The notes: generated by a model from the sequence alone, not told the origin. A DNA stretch of 64,000 nucleotides from Jiangella mangrovi (GCF_014204975.1 NZ_JACHMM010000001.1:5704037-5768036), one strand, 5' to 3'; counted from the stretch's first letter, positions 1 to 8,550 are shown. Translations and numbers: made by a program.

Positions 1-435
1 ACCGTCGGTGACGGTGTTGGCCTCGATACCGGCTTCGGTCTCCTCGATGGCCGTCTGTCTCTGGTCGAGTTCGGACTCGCGCTGATCGAGCGCAGCGGAC
101 CGTTCTTCCAGATCGGTGTTGGCCTGCTCGGCCTCGTCGAGGCGCCGTTTCAGGTCGTCGCGTTGGACCTGCGTCTCTCCCAGATCGGTCTCGAGCTGGT
201 CGGCGCGGGCTTCGGCCTGGCGGCCATCGGCGACGAGCTCAGCGGCTTCGGCTTCCATTGCGGCTTGCTGATCGCTTGCGCGACCCTCGCGAACTCCCCA
301 CCCTGCGGCAAATGCTGCGGCGAGCAACAGCAGGCCGATCACGACGGGGATCAGGAACCGGCCTCTCCGCGCGGATTCGGCCGATACCTCCGTCGGCGGT
401 GGAGGTGGCGGTGGAACATCGACGCTCGTGTCCAC
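1..435 (-). CDS. Pro-rich/TM/coiled-coil membrane protein, 3' end outside window
   Basis: The reading frame starts at GTG 435, just downstream of an in-frame TAG, and stays open to the left edge, so the C-terminus is missing. Order: an N-terminal run of seven prolines (about residues 8-14), a basic stretch, one transmembrane segment (about 27-46), then a charged Glu/Gln/Arg/Ala region with coiled-coil character (about 50-145). It begins 9 bases after the stop of the upstream DUF4190-like gene, so the two are probably one operon. The layout, including the motif RDDLKRRLDEA, closely matches the protein at 4868-5530, which adds a C-terminal FxLYD-like domain. Function unknown; probably a surface-anchored protein. 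Confidence 0.8.
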   Translation of the reverse strand, partial: MDTSVDVPPPPPPPTEVSAESARRGRFLIPVVIGLLLLAAAFAAGWGVREGRASDQQAAMEAEAAELVADGRQAEARADQLETDLGETQVQRDDLKRRLDEAEQANTDLEERSAALDQRESELDQRQTAIEETEAGIEANTVTDG

Positions 436-444
436 TGCAGCCGC

Positions 445-927
445 CTACTCGCAGGCTTCGATCTGCTCGGGCGTGTCCGCCTCGGCAATGCAGTCGAGAC
501 CCTCGTCCAGGTCCTCGACGGCACCGAAGACGATGGTCATCCCCCAGATGCCCAGCGCCATGGCACCAGCACTGACGAGCACGGCGATTCTCGTCGTCCA
601 CTTGTTGGTCGCCTGGCGACGGCGGACTCGACCCAGCGCCGCCAGGCCGAGTGCAAGCCCAGTGAGGCCCAGGATGATGGCGATGAAGCCCGTCAAGGGC
701 ACGAGACCGAAGACCAGTCCGGCCATTCCGACGATGATCGCGGCGAGGCCGATGCCATTCCTGGGTGCCGGCGGCTGCTGTTGGTAGTAGCCGGGCGGTG
801 GCTGCTGGTAGTAGCCGGACGGCGGTGGCTGCTGCGGGTATCCCGGCGGCGGCTGATCGTAGCCAGGCGGCGGCCCTTGGACGGGTGTGTTCGCTGGATC
901 CGGCGACGCCGGTGTCGTGTTGGACAT
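445..927 (-). CDS. DUF4190-like membrane protein with Pro/Tyr/Gln-rich N-terminus
   Basis: The start is the ATG at 927 because a purine-rich GGGGGG-type ribosome binding site lies just before it; the frame runs further upstream without support. Residues 1-55 are low complexity with repeated PPPGY and PQQPPP units. Two or three hydrophobic segments follow (about 58-98 and 112-133), with a basic loop GRVRRRQ between them. The acidic tail carries two cysteines (DCIAEAD...EACE). The Pro-rich cytoplasmic tail plus hydrophobic pair is typical of actinobacterial DUF4190 proteins, whose function is not established. It is the first gene of a probable two-gene operon with the coiled-coil protein downstream. 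Confidence 0.85.
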   Translation of the reverse strand: MSNTTPASPDPANTPVQGPPPGYDQPPPGYPQQPPPSGYYQQPPPGYYQQQPPAPRNGIGLAAIIVGMAGLVFGLVPLTGFIAIILGLTGLALGLAALGRVRRRQATNKWTTRIAVLVSAGAMALGIWGMTIVFGAVEDLDEGLDCIAEADTPEQIEACE

Positions 928-1043
928 GATGGAGCCCCCCTTGCTGCGAGATCCGTTCTCGCAGCGGCGGAACCTACTCGCGGGGGCGGACAATTCAGTC
1001 GAACGTCGCGCAGGCGACACGTGCCCCCCGTACGCTCGCCAGC

Positions 1044-2393
1044 GTGGCCACGCTGCACGAGCTGAGCACCTGGATCCCCGCCCTCGAGACCCTCCTTCGC
1101 GACGCGCCGGCGCACGTGGACCTCGTCGAGTTCAGCGGCACCGTCGGCAGCGGCTCGAGTGGCGGGTCGCACCGGATGGACGGCGGCAGCCCGCCGGACG
1201 GGTGGCACGCGGACTTCGCGCTGTTCGACGCGCTCATGGACGTCGCCGGCCAAGCGAACGGCCGCACCGTCGGCGTCGTGTTGCGGGCGAGCCGGTCCGG
1301 GCGCCGCGAGGTCGAGCTGATCGAGCTGCCGGAGGCCGCGTCCTACGGCATGGGCGACATCGTCGGCGACCTGATCCTCGTCTACGGTGCCCTGCCCGCG
1401 CTGTACCGGCGGCAACCGGGCCTCGCGGCCACGAGCCGGCCCACCGCGCCGTCCGCCGACCCTGCCGCGCTCACCCGGCTCGCCCACGACAAGCTCCCGA
1501 CCAGCGGCGGAGCCACCTCGGCACAGCTCGACGCGGTCGAGAGCCGGCTCGGCACCACGCTCACCGACGAGGTCCGGGCCCTCTATCTGGCGGCCGGACG
1601 GGGTGAGCTGATCGTCGGCGGCGAGGACGGGTTCTACGGCATGGAGCTGATCCCGCTCGACGACCACGAGACCCGCGGCTGGTACCTCCCCGAGGCGCGG
1701 ATGTCGGAATGGCGGTTCGGCGCGAAGGAGACGCTCGGCCTCGACCCGCAGCGCAAGGTCCAGCCGCTCGGCGCGACGCCGCTGTGGTTCCCCGTCGGGC
1801 ACGACTGGGGCGGCAACGCCTACGCCGTCGACCTCACGCCGGACGTACGCGGGCACCGCGGCCAGGTCGTCTTCCTCGACCACGAGCAGAACGCGGGCGC
1901 GACCTTCGTCGCCGAGTCGCTCACCGAGCTGCTCGTCCACGGCCGCGAGGGCGAGCCGACCGGCCCCGTCGCCGACGCCCACACCGCACACGTCAACGAC
2001 CGCAACGGCGTCACCGTCGCCCAGGCGGCGAGCGACGACGATCTCGAGGTCGTCAGTCTCGGCCTGCTCGACGCGCCCGCGGACCTGACGCCGCTGCTCG
2101 ACCGGCCGCGCATCCGCACCCTCGACGCCCCGCCTGGCACGCTCGCCGACCCGCGGCAGGCCGCGCGCTTCCCCGGCCTCGAGTATCTGTCGATGGGACT
2201 CGCCGAGTGGCGGACGGTGCTCGACGGCGACAGCGTGCCGTCCGGGCTGCTGGCGGCCCGCGTCGCCGGCCGCTACGGCGACGACGACCTGGCGGCGGTG
2301 GTCGCGACGGCGAACGAGGTGCTCGGGCGGTGGGGACGGCCCCTCATCCAGGTGACGCGGCTGGCTGGTCCCGACGGCCGAGCCGGCGGTTGA
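1044..2393 (+). CDS. SMI1/KNR4 (SUKH) family protein
   Basis: This 449-residue cytoplasmic protein has no signal or membrane segment. Residues about 155-300 resemble the SMI1/KNR4 (SUKH) fold: an amphipathic start (DAVESRLGTTLTDEVRALYLAA), then GELIVGGEDGFYG and the Trp/Asp-rich stretch LWFPVGHDWGGNAYAVDL. SUKH proteins often act as immunity proteins against polymorphic toxins or as scaffold proteins. No toxin gene is visible next door, so an immunity role is only a possibility. The N-terminal 150 and C-terminal 150 residues are not recognised. The 3' end overlaps a weak leftward reading frame at 2344-2617. Confidence 0.8.
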   Translation: MATLHELSTWIPALETLLRDAPAHVDLVEFSGTVGSGSSGGSHRMDGGSPPDGWHADFALFDALMDVAGQANGRTVGVVLRASRSGRREVELIELPEAASYGMGDIVGDLILVYGALPALYRRQPGLAATSRPTAPSADPAALTRLAHDKLPTSGGATSAQLDAVESRLGTTLTDEVRALYLAAGRGELIVGGEDGFYGMELIPLDDHETRGWYLPEARMSEWRFGAKETLGLDPQRKVQPLGATPLWFPVGHDWGGNAYAVDLTPDVRGHRGQVVFLDHEQNAGATFVAESLTELLVHGREGEPTGPVADAHTAHVNDRNGVTVAQAASDDDLEVVSLGLLDAPADLTPLLDRPRIRTLDAPPGTLADPRQAARFPGLEYLSMGLAEWRTVLDGDSVPSGLLAARVAGRYGDDDLAAVVATANEVLGRWGRPLIQVTRLAGPDGRAGG

Positions 2394-2617
2394 GGACCAC
2401 GGCCCCGGCGAGGCTGACGGCGGCGCCGGCCAGCCCGCCGTACGCGACGACGCTCGCCGTGACCGGGACGGTCCGCTCGACGGTGCCGTCCTCGAACTCG
2501 CAGGTGAGCTCGAGCGGCAGGTAGCCCCGGTGCAGCTCGACGGCGCGGACGCGCTCGCCGTCGACCGTGCGCCCGCGGGCACACGCGACATCTACCCGCG
2601 CAGCGACTCGAGCCGGT
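2344..2617 (-). pseudogene. Possible remnant of a small membrane protein
   Basis: One leftward frame encodes a protein-like stretch (VELHRGYLPLELTCEFEDG, then one hydrophobic segment VVAYGGLAGAAVSLAGAVVL and a basic end) and stops at TGA 2344-2346, inside the SMI1 gene. It has no ATG, GTG or TTG after the preceding in-frame stop. A candidate ATG at 2591 lies in a different frame, so one indel would be needed to make a complete gene. It directly follows the stop at 2624 of the upstream membrane-anchored protein and could be a decayed partner or 3' extension. Low confidence that it is expressed. Confidence 0.3.
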
Positions 2618-2623
2618 CCGGCC

Positions 2624-3196
2624 TCACCTCAGCAGCAGCCACAGCAGCACCCCCAGGGCGACCCAGAAGACCGCCACGATGCCGAGGGCCAAGGCAAGCC
2701 CGCCCATGCTCGTGAGCCGGCGGTCCGCCGCGACCGACCGGGCGGGACCCGTCATGACCGTCTCGCCTCGACCGCCTGCGGCCGTCCGGGCGACAGCGGA
2801 CCGCTCCGCGACCGCCGATCCGGTCAGCTCCCCGCGCAGGCCGTGCAGGCGGAGCAGCAGATCGTCGACGGCGGCGACGGCGTCGTCCGCACTCAGCTCC
2901 CGCGACTCCGCAGCGAGGTCCAGCAGCGCCGCGTCCAGGGCCGCGACCCGGTCGCGCAGGTCCGGCAGCAGCCGCACCGGCCCCTCGTCGGACGACGACA
3001 CCGTCAGCGAGGTCAGCTCGGCCGCGAGCCGAGCGGCCTCGGCGGGCTGCAACTCCGCCACCCACTGCAGCGAGCCGTCGGCCGGTCCCGGCAGCACCAC
3101 GTCGACGACCGGGCTGCCGCCGTCGTCGATGGAGGCGACGAGGTAGCCGGCGCCGAACGACGACCACGTGAACGGGCCGGAACGTGCTGCGGACAC
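2624..3196 (-). CDS. Hypothetical tail-anchored protein
   Basis: A 190-residue protein is predicted from GTG 3196, preceded by GGAGGG at good spacing; the frame is open further upstream but without a ribosome binding site. The N-terminal half has beta-like sequence (GPFTWSSFGAGYLVASIDDGG). The middle is Leu/Ala-rich and helical (about 70-140). The extreme C-terminus is one strongly hydrophobic segment ending WVALGVLLWLLLR, so the protein is probably tail-anchored with its bulk in the cytoplasm. No family is recognised. It is divergent from the methyltransferase gene at 3367. Confidence 0.65.
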   Translation of the reverse strand: MSAARSGPFTWSSFGAGYLVASIDDGGSPVVDVVLPGPADGSLQWVAELQPAEAARLAAELTSLTVSSSDEGPVRLLPDLRDRVAALDAALLDLAAESRELSADDAVAAVDDLLLRLHGLRGELTGSAVAERSAVARTAAGGRGETVMTGPARSVAADRRLTSMGGLALALGIVAVFWVALGVLLWLLLR

Positions 3197-3366
3197 GGTC
3201 CCTCCGGGGGCGCTCGCGGGCAGCCGGGAGGTCCCCGTCCCCCGACGGACCCGCTGTGCCGAGTCTGGGATGACCAGGGCAACCGGGAACTTTCTCGCGC
3301 GCACCGTACCCCGTTCCCCGGACAGTTGACGCCCCTCGTCAGGGATGAATCGGCAGACTCGGCACC

Positions 3367-3927
3367 ATGACCGACCGAACGCCGGACCACATCGCCCGTC
3401 TGGTCCCCCGGCTGGGGCTGACGGGCACGGAGCGCATCCTCGAACTGGGCGCGGCGCCGGGGGCCGCCGTCGCGGTGATCGGGCCGCTGCTCGCGGGCGA
3501 CGGGCACGTGACGGCGCTCGACCGGTCGGCCGTCGGGGTGCGGCGGATCCACGAACGCAACCGCGATCTCGTCGACGCCGGGCGGCTCACCGTCCTCGAG
3601 CAGGACCTGACGATGCTCGACGGCGACAGCCTGAGGCCGGCGCGGTTCGACGTGATCTTCGCATCCAACGTCAACGTGTTCTGGACGCACCCGGACAAGG
3701 CGAACGTCGCCACGCTGGCAGGGCTGCTCGCGCCGGGCGGCCGGCTGCACCTCTTCTACGGCTACGGCCCCGGCGACGGCGTGAGCCGCCCGGGCGGCCC
3801 GGGCAGCGGCCGCGACACGGGCGGCCTCGTGGCGGCCACGTTGGAACGCGACAGCGCGCTGACCGCCGTCACGGTCGACGGGGTCAGCGCGCCGCTGGAG
3901 ATCCGCGCGTCGCGGATCGTCGGCTAA
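3367..3927 (+). CDS. Class I SAM-dependent methyltransferase
   Basis: This 186-residue protein has the seven-strand methyltransferase pattern. Motif I is ERILELGAAPGAA (about 22-34), with the usual Gly-rich loop partly Ala/Pro. The acidic end of strand 2 is VTALDRS. Then come the strand-3 acidic pair LEQDLTM and a motif-IV-like segment FDVIFASNVN, followed by LLAPGGRLHLFYG. The substrate cannot be told. The last bases overlap the stop of the convergent secreted phosphodiesterase gene (TAA 3925-3927 against TAG at 3924-3926). Confidence 0.85.
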   Translation: MTDRTPDHIARLVPRLGLTGTERILELGAAPGAAVAVIGPLLAGDGHVTALDRSAVGVRRIHERNRDLVDAGRLTVLEQDLTMLDGDSLRPARFDVIFASNVNVFWTHPDKANVATLAGLLAPGGRLHLFYGYGPGDGVSRPGGPGSGRDTGGLVAATLERDSALTAVTVDGVSAPLEIRASRIVG

Positions 3928-4769
3928 CGGGCCGACAGGAACGCGTCGAGGCCGGCGAGGTCGTCGGTGTTGAGGTGGTCGACGCCGGCGGCGAGCAGCT
4001 CGGTCCAGATCGCGTCGCGCGCCGGGCCGGGGGTGTCGGGCGTCGCCCAGAACCGGACCCGGTAGCCCGCGGTGTGCGCCGTCGCGACGATCTGCCGCAG
4101 CTTCGCCCGCTCGGCCTCCGGGATCGGGCCGACGCCGCGCCAGGTGAAGTGGTTGCCCCAGTTGTCACTGAGCAGTGGCATGAAGCTGGCCGGAAGGCCG
4201 CCGGTCAGGTCGCCCAGCCGGCCGTCGTACCCGGCGAAGCGCAGCCGCTGCGACAGCAGCGTCGCGCGCGGCCGGTCGCCGCTGATGACCGCCGTCACGG
4301 CGCCGGTCTGCACGCGGTCGCCCATGAACCGGGTCATGATGTCCTGGTAGCGGCGCAGCACGGAGTCGATCTCCGCGTAGGTCGCCTCGCCGGTGTTCTT
4401 GATGTCGATGAGCAGCTGCAGCGAGCCGTCCCAGCCCGGGTACACCGAGCCGCCGTTGGCGTGGACGACGTCGCGCAGCGGGTCGAGGTACAGCGACTCC
4501 AGGGTGCGGCCGGGCTGGACCTGCCAGGCGTCGTGCGCGACCAGCAGCTCGCCGTCGACGAGCCAGACATCGGCCTCGACGCTGGTGAACCCGTGGTCGA
4601 GCGCGTCGAGGAGCGGGCGCTCGTGCTCGTAGTCGTTGTGGGCGTGGGCTGGGTCGTGGGGGTCGCCGACGGCGTTCGCCGTGGCCGTGACGGCGAGGCC
4701 GAGAGCGGCCGCCAGCGGGACCACGACGACGGCGCGGACGATTCGACGGAAACGGGACCGATCGCTCAT
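3924..4769 (-). CDS. Secreted glycerophosphodiester phosphodiesterase/PI-PLC-like protein
   Basis: A 281-residue protein starts at ATG 4769. It has a Sec-type signal (basic MSDRSRFRR, hydrophobic core to about residue 30, AxA-like cleavage near TANA). The mature part opens with AHNDYEHERPLLDALDHG and continues EADVWLVDGELLVAHD, the paired His and Glu/Asp positions expected for the TIM-barrel GDPD/PI-PLC active site. A later LLIDIKN and the C-terminal HLNTDDLAGLDAFL fit the barrel end. It probably hydrolyses glycerophosphodiesters or phospholipid head groups outside the cell. Convergent with the methyltransferase gene. Confidence 0.85.
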   Translation of the reverse strand: MSDRSRFRRIVRAVVVVPLAAALGLAVTATANAVGDPHDPAHAHNDYEHERPLLDALDHGFTSVEADVWLVDGELLVAHDAWQVQPGRTLESLYLDPLRDVVHANGGSVYPGWDGSLQLLIDIKNTGEATYAEIDSVLRRYQDIMTRFMGDRVQTGAVTAVISGDRPRATLLSQRLRFAGYDGRLGDLTGGLPASFMPLLSDNWGNHFTWRGVGPIPEAERAKLRQIVATAHTAGYRVRFWATPDTPGPARDAIWTELLAAGVDHLNTDDLAGLDAFLSAR

Positions 4770-4867
4770 GACCGCTACCGTCGAGGCGATTGACAACGAG
4801 TCAATGTCGGGTTCGCGACGGGCGGACGACGACTGTGCGAACGGTTCCCCCCGGCCGCTCCGGTCGC

Positions 4868-5530
4868 TCAGGTCGTGGTGTCGGACCCGCCGTCGACGGA
4901 GAACTCGACGGCGTCCCAGTCGCCGTAGTCGTCGAAGCCGATGAACTGGGCCTCGACGGAGTCGCCCGCGGCCAGCGCCGAGACCGACGTGGTGAGCGTC
5001 GACACCGCCTCGTCGCCGTTGAGCACGGTCGCCGTCAGCGAGGCGAAGTCGACGTCGGCGTCGCCGTCGTTGGTCACCGTCGCGCGGACCTCGAAGTCGC
5101 CGGCGAAGTCGCGCAGCACCTCGACGTCGGTGAACGTGTAGTCGCCCACGGTGAACTCGCCCTCGAACGGCGTCGGCTCGGACTCGAGCGGCTCCTCCGG
5201 CGTCTCGGTCGCCCGCGACTCCAGCTCGGCCCGCGCCTCGTCGAGCCGGCGTTTGAGGTCGTCGCGCTGCTCCTCGATCTGGGCGAGCCGGTCGCGCAGC
5301 CGCTCGAGCTCGTCGCTCTCGTCGCCGGTCTCGCCGGGCGACGGCGTCTGCTGGGCGGACGGGGTGGAGTCGTCGTCGACGGCCAGCCCGACGACGAGCC
5401 CGGCGCCCGCGCCCACGAGCAGCGCCAGCACCGCCACCAGCGGCCACACCCACCGGCGCCGACGAGGCTCGCCCGGCGGCGGCGGCGGCGGGGGTGGCGG
5501 CGGGGCGGACGGCACGGGCTGGAAGCTCAT
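4868..5530 (-). CDS. Pro-rich/TM/coiled-coil protein with FxLYD-like C-terminal domain
   Basis: A 220-residue protein in this order: polyproline (residues 9-19), one transmembrane segment (about 27-49), a Ser/Thr/Pro linker, a charged coiled coil (about 72-108, containing RDDLKRRLDEARAE), and a beta domain (about 120-220) with DYTFTDVEVLRDFAGDFEVRATVTN, typical of FxLYD-like domains in exported actinobacterial proteins. It is probably membrane-anchored with the beta domain outside. It shares its N-terminal half architecture with the protein at 1-435, so the two are likely paralogues. Confidence 0.8.
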   Translation of the reverse strand: MSFQPVPSAPPPPPPPPPPGEPRRRRWVWPLVAVLALLVGAGAGLVVGLAVDDDSTPSAQQTPSPGETGDESDELERLRDRLAQIEEQRDDLKRRLDEARAELESRATETPEEPLESEPTPFEGEFTVGDYTFTDVEVLRDFAGDFEVRATVTNDGDADVDFASLTATVLNGDEAVSTLTTSVSALAAGDSVEAQFIGFDDYGDWDAVEFSVDGGSDTTT

Positions 5531-5543
5531 TTGGCGCAGAATG

Positions 5544-6800
5544 CTACCCGTTCACGCCCGTCAGCTCGTTGGGGATCTCCGGCAACGCGGCCGTGGCGGT
5601 GACGGTTCCGGCGGCGAGGTCGACGGCGTGGATCTCGCTCGCCACGGGGTCGGTCACGTACGCCGTGTCGCCGTCGACGACGAGGGTCGGCCGCGGCTGC
5701 TGCCAGTCCTGCGGCTCGGTCCATTCCTCGATGACCGGGATCGTCGACGTCACCCGTCCCGTCACCGGTTCGATGACGTGGATGGCGCCGTCGGTGCCGA
5801 GCACCAGCGCCTCGCCCTCGGGGCCGCGGCCGAGCGAGCGGAACGTGTAGCTGACGCCCAGGTCGACCAGGCGCAGCGTGCTCGTGGCGGTGTCGATGAG
5901 CGACACCCGCTCGGGCCGCTCCAGCTCGGCGTCCGGGTCGGACTTGTAGTCGCCGAGGACGACGGCGGACGCGTCGGTTCCCGCCTGGTTGCCGATTCGT
6001 CCGTACGGGTCCGGGCTGGCGATCTTGGTGAACGCGCCGTCGCGGTAGACGAGCACGCCGTCCTCGCAGCCGACGACGACGGCCTCGTCGGCGGCGACGG
6101 CCTCGCCGTGCACGCCAGGGCACTCCTCGCTGCGGGCGATCTCGGCGCGGCCGGCGTCGAGGACCTTGGCGCCGGTGCGAGTCGTCTCGTCGCCGAGCGT
6201 GACGAGCAGCTCGTCGTTCGCGAGCTGGACGGCGACGCCGTGGTGCGGCTGGTCGGCGAGGACGACCTCGGTCTCCGGGGCGACGCCGTCGGCGCGGTCC
6301 TCGGCGGCGAGGTCGGCGGCGGCGAACAGCTCGATCCGGCCCGAGCCGTCGCTGAACAGGACCGTCGCGCCCGCGTGCCGGACCACGTGGCCCGGGTGGT
6401 CGGCCTCGAACTCGACGTCGGTGAGGGCCGGCTCGCCGACGTAGTGGTGGGCGTGGTCGCCGTGCCGGGTGCTCCAGGCGCCGGTGTCGAGGACCCGGAA
6501 CGCGGCGTCGGCCGAGACCAGGACATGCCGGCCGTCGCCCGCCGCGTTGACCCTGATGAAGCCGGGCAGCTCGATCGTCTCGAGCACCTCGAGCGACTCC
6601 CCGTCGAGCACCATCAGGCCGCCGTCGTACGTCGCGACCAGCCGCGACTCGGCCTCGTCGACCTCGCGACCGCCGTCGGACACAGGCGTCGAAGTGCTCC
6701 GCGACGTGCCCTGCGGTGCGGAGCTCTCGCCGCCGCACGCGGCGAGGAGGAGTCCGGACAGCGCGAGCGTGGCGGCGACGGTGATGCGTGGTGTGGTCAT
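5544..6800 (-). CDS. aztD: AztD-like zinc metallochaperone (beta-propeller lipoprotein)
   Basis: A 418-residue protein is predicted from ATG 6800. The N-terminus is a lipoprotein signal (hydrophobic core, lipobox LLAAC near residue 22). The rest is a seven-blade beta-propeller. A His-rich loop, HGDHAHHYVGEPALTDVEFE (about residues 110-130), and further sites such as DQPHHGV and PGVHGEAV match the zinc-binding layout of AztD, which hands zinc to the AztABC importer outside the membrane. No aztABC genes are in the window. A perfect palindrome sits 16 bases before the start, so zinc (Zur) control is likely. It could instead be a relative of the YncE propellers. Confidence 0.75.
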   Translation of the reverse strand: MTTPRITVAATLALSGLLLAACGGESSAPQGTSRSTSTPVSDGGREVDEAESRLVATYDGGLMVLDGESLEVLETIELPGFIRVNAAGDGRHVLVSADAAFRVLDTGAWSTRHGDHAHHYVGEPALTDVEFEADHPGHVVRHAGATVLFSDGSGRIELFAAADLAAEDRADGVAPETEVVLADQPHHGVAVQLANDELLVTLGDETTRTGAKVLDAGRAEIARSEECPGVHGEAVAADEAVVVGCEDGVLVYRDGAFTKIASPDPYGRIGNQAGTDASAVVLGDYKSDPDAELERPERVSLIDTATSTLRLVDLGVSYTFRSLGRGPEGEALVLGTDGAIHVIEPVTGRVTSTIPVIEEWTEPQDWQQPRPTLVVDGDTAYVTDPVASEIHAVDLAAGTVTATAALPEIPNELTGVNG

Positions 6801-6815
6801 GGCAGGACGGTAATC

Positions 6816-6828
6816 GAGAACGGTTCTC
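6816..6828. promoter_or_regulatory. Candidate Zur-type operator of the aztD-like gene
   Basis: GAGAAC-G-GTTCTC is a perfect 6+6 palindrome with one central base, in a locally AT-richer stretch directly upstream of the zinc chaperone gene and about 95 bases from the rightward gene at 6923. Actinobacterial Zur boxes are palindromes of similar shape upstream of zinc genes. The assignment to Zur is inference. Confidence 0.5.
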
Positions 6829-6922
6829 AAATTCAAGTAGTGATCGGTGCCCGGAATGGGCGATCGAGGACTAGGCTCGGCGGCGCATCCTGATCGTCCG
6901 TTCCACGCTGCGAGGAGTTCCG

Positions 6923-7810
6923 GTGTCGAAGCGCCGTCAGGCAGGCCGGCGGGCGGCAGGCCGGCCCGACCCCGGCGAGGGCGGCGACGACCTGCCGGAA
7001 GCGGCGGCCGACCCGCTCCTTCCTGCCGACGACCGCGCCGGCGGCCGGGCCCCGGGTGGCCCTGCCGCCGAGCGGGCCGCGGCCGGCGCTCGCGCGGCGC
7101 AGCGCCTCGCCGCCGGCCGGCGAGCGGCGAGGGGTCCCGCCCCCGTGCAGCCCTCCCCCGTGCAGCCCTCCCCCGCTCGACCGGCCCCCGGTCCGCCGGC
7201 CCCCAGTCAGCCGGCCCCCAGTCAGCCGGCCCCCGGTCAGACCCTCAGTCAGCCGGCCCCCGGTCAGACCCTCAGTCAGCCGGCCCCGGCCGTGGATCCG
7301 AGCGCGGAGCGCGCCGCCGCCGGAGCTCGTGCGGCCCAGCGTCTCGCCGCCGGTCGCCGGGCGGCCCGTCGCGGCCTGCCCGAGCCGGCGAGCAACGAAC
7401 CCTCGACCCGCGACAGGGAGGCGACGGCGACCTGGTCGGCGTTCCCCGACTCACCGCCCCGCCCCCGCCGCGCCGCCCGCCAGCCGACGCTGCCGCTGTC
7501 GGCCCCTGACCACACGGGACCACCCGCGCGGCCGCAGGTGACGCCGTCGGGCCCCGTGCCGCGCCGGTCCGGGCCGATCGAGATCCCGTCGATCGGCGAG
7601 CTCGCGCTGTACGGGACGCTCGCGACCGCCGTCGCCGTCGCCGTCCTGATCGTGAACGACCGGCCCTACTGGCAGGCTGCCGCCGTCGTCGCCGGTGCCG
7701 CCCTGCTGATCGTGCTGCTGGCCGTCGTGGCGGCGCGATCGCGGCCGGACCGGCCCGCCGACGATCCAACACGACCGCGACCCGAGGACCGACGACGCCG
7801 GCGCACGTAG
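6923..7810 (+). CDS. Hypothetical Ala/Arg/Pro-rich membrane protein with internal repeats
   Basis: A 295-residue protein starts at GTG 6923 with GAGGAG upstream. The first 190 residues are low complexity. A 20-odd-residue unit, [20 protein letters not shown], occurs twice (about residues 49-70 and 127-148), separated by Pro/Gln/Ser repeats. Two closely spaced hydrophobic segments (about 228-268) form a hairpin anchor, followed by a very basic tail. The charged Ala-rich repeats suggest helical, possibly coiled, cytoplasmic stretches. No family recognised. It lies directly upstream of orn. Confidence 0.65.
   Translation: MSKRRQAGRRAAGRPDPGEGGDDLPEAAADPLLPADDRAGGRAPGGPAAERAAAGARAAQRLAAGRRAARGPAPVQPSPVQPSPARPAPGPPAPSQPAPSQPAPGQTLSQPAPGQTLSQPAPAVDPSAERAAAGARAAQRLAAGRRAARRGLPEPASNEPSTRDREATATWSAFPDSPPRPRRAARQPTLPLSAPDHTGPPARPQVTPSGPVPRRSGPIEIPSIGELALYGTLATAVAVAVLIVNDRPYWQAAAVVAGAALLIVLLAVVAARSRPDRPADDPTRPRPEDRRRRRT
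7141..7288 (+). repeat. In-gene short tandem repeats (Pro/Gln/Ser)
   Basis: Units such as CCCCCGTGCAGCCCT and GGCCCCCAGTCAGCC, and a longer unit carrying GGTCAGACCCTCAGTCAG, are each present two or more times in tandem. They encode QPSPV, SQPAP and PGQTLSQPA repeats in the protein at 6923-7810. Such tracts vary in copy number between strains by slippage. Confidence 0.8.
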
Positions 7811-7833
7811 GGCGTTCCCATAGGGTTGTGGGC

Positions 7834-8484
7834 GTGACGAATGATCGAATGGTGTGGATCGACTGCGAGATGACCGGCCTCGACCTGCAGCGCGACGCGC
7901 TCATCGAGGTGGCGGTACTCGTGACGGACGCCGAGCTCACCGTCCTCGGCGACGGGGTCGACGTGGTCATCCGCCCTCCCGACGCCGCGCTCGAGAACAT
8001 GAACGACGTCGTCCGCACCATGCACACCGCCAGCGGCCTGCTCGAGGAGCTCCCCGGTGGCGTCACCATGGACGAGGCGAACGCGCTGGTCATGGCCTAT
8101 ATCAAGGAGCACGTGCCGGAGCCGTCGAAGGCGCAGCTCGCGGGCAACACCGTCCACATGGACCGGCTGTTCCTCGCGCGCGACCTGCCCGAGGTCGAGA
8201 GCTGGCTGCACTACCGCAACATCGACGTGTCGTCGATCAAGGAGCTCGTGCGCCGCTGGTATCCGCGGGTCTACTTCGCCAGCCCCGCCAAGACCGGCAA
8301 CCACCGCGCGCTCGGCGACATCAAGGACTCCATCGACGAGCTGCGGTACTACCGGCGCACGGTCTTCGTCCCCATGCCGGGGCCCGACAGCACCAGCTCC
8401 CGCGCCGCCGCGGTCTCCGTCATGAACGAGGCCCGCGCCGAGGGTGCCCGCGCCGATCAGGCGTCCGACGGCGCCCCGACGTAA
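7834..8484 (+). CDS. orn: Oligoribonuclease (DEDDh 3'-5' exoribonuclease)
   Basis: Orn degrades 2-5 nt RNAs and linear dinucleotides such as pGpG in the cytoplasm. Family motifs are complete: [10 protein letters not shown] with the first Asp and Glu, the middle Asp after NTVHM, and [15 protein letters not shown] with the catalytic His and last Asp. The length of about 216 residues fits actinobacterial Orn with its extended Ala-rich tail. GTG 7834 was preferred over GTG 7828 because AGGG at 7822 then lies 8 rather than 2 bases away. tRNA-His follows, a frequent arrangement in actinomycetes. Confidence 0.96.
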   Translation: MTNDRMVWIDCEMTGLDLQRDALIEVAVLVTDAELTVLGDGVDVVIRPPDAALENMNDVVRTMHTASGLLEELPGGVTMDEANALVMAYIKEHVPEPSKAQLAGNTVHMDRLFLARDLPEVESWLHYRNIDVSSIKELVRRWYPRVYFASPAKTGNHRALGDIKDSIDELRYYRRTVFVPMPGPDSTSSRAAAVSVMNEARAEGARADQASDGAPT

Positions 8485-8490
8485 CCCGTT

Positions 8491-8519
8491 CTCGACCACT
8501 CCGTCCGGCACCGTATACT
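8491..8519 (+). promoter_or_regulatory. Probable tRNA-His promoter
   Basis: A good -10 element TATACT (8514-8519) lies 17 bases after a weak -35-like CTCGAC (8491-8496). The tRNA begins 31 bases downstream of the -10, after a short GC hairpin (8528-8546). Confidence 0.55.
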
Positions 8520-8550
8520 TGTTCAGCCGCGCCCCTTCCGGGCGCGCATG

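Noticed and set aside
693-2591. 632-codon leftward open frame
   Set aside because: It is the antisense of the SMI1-type gene in GC-rich DNA, with Arg/Ala/Gly-rich nonsense and no ribosome binding site.
7141-7288. CRISPR-like array
   Set aside because: Repeats are short, contiguous and in frame inside a protein-coding gene, with no unique spacers or cas genes. No CRISPR array was seen anywhere in the window.
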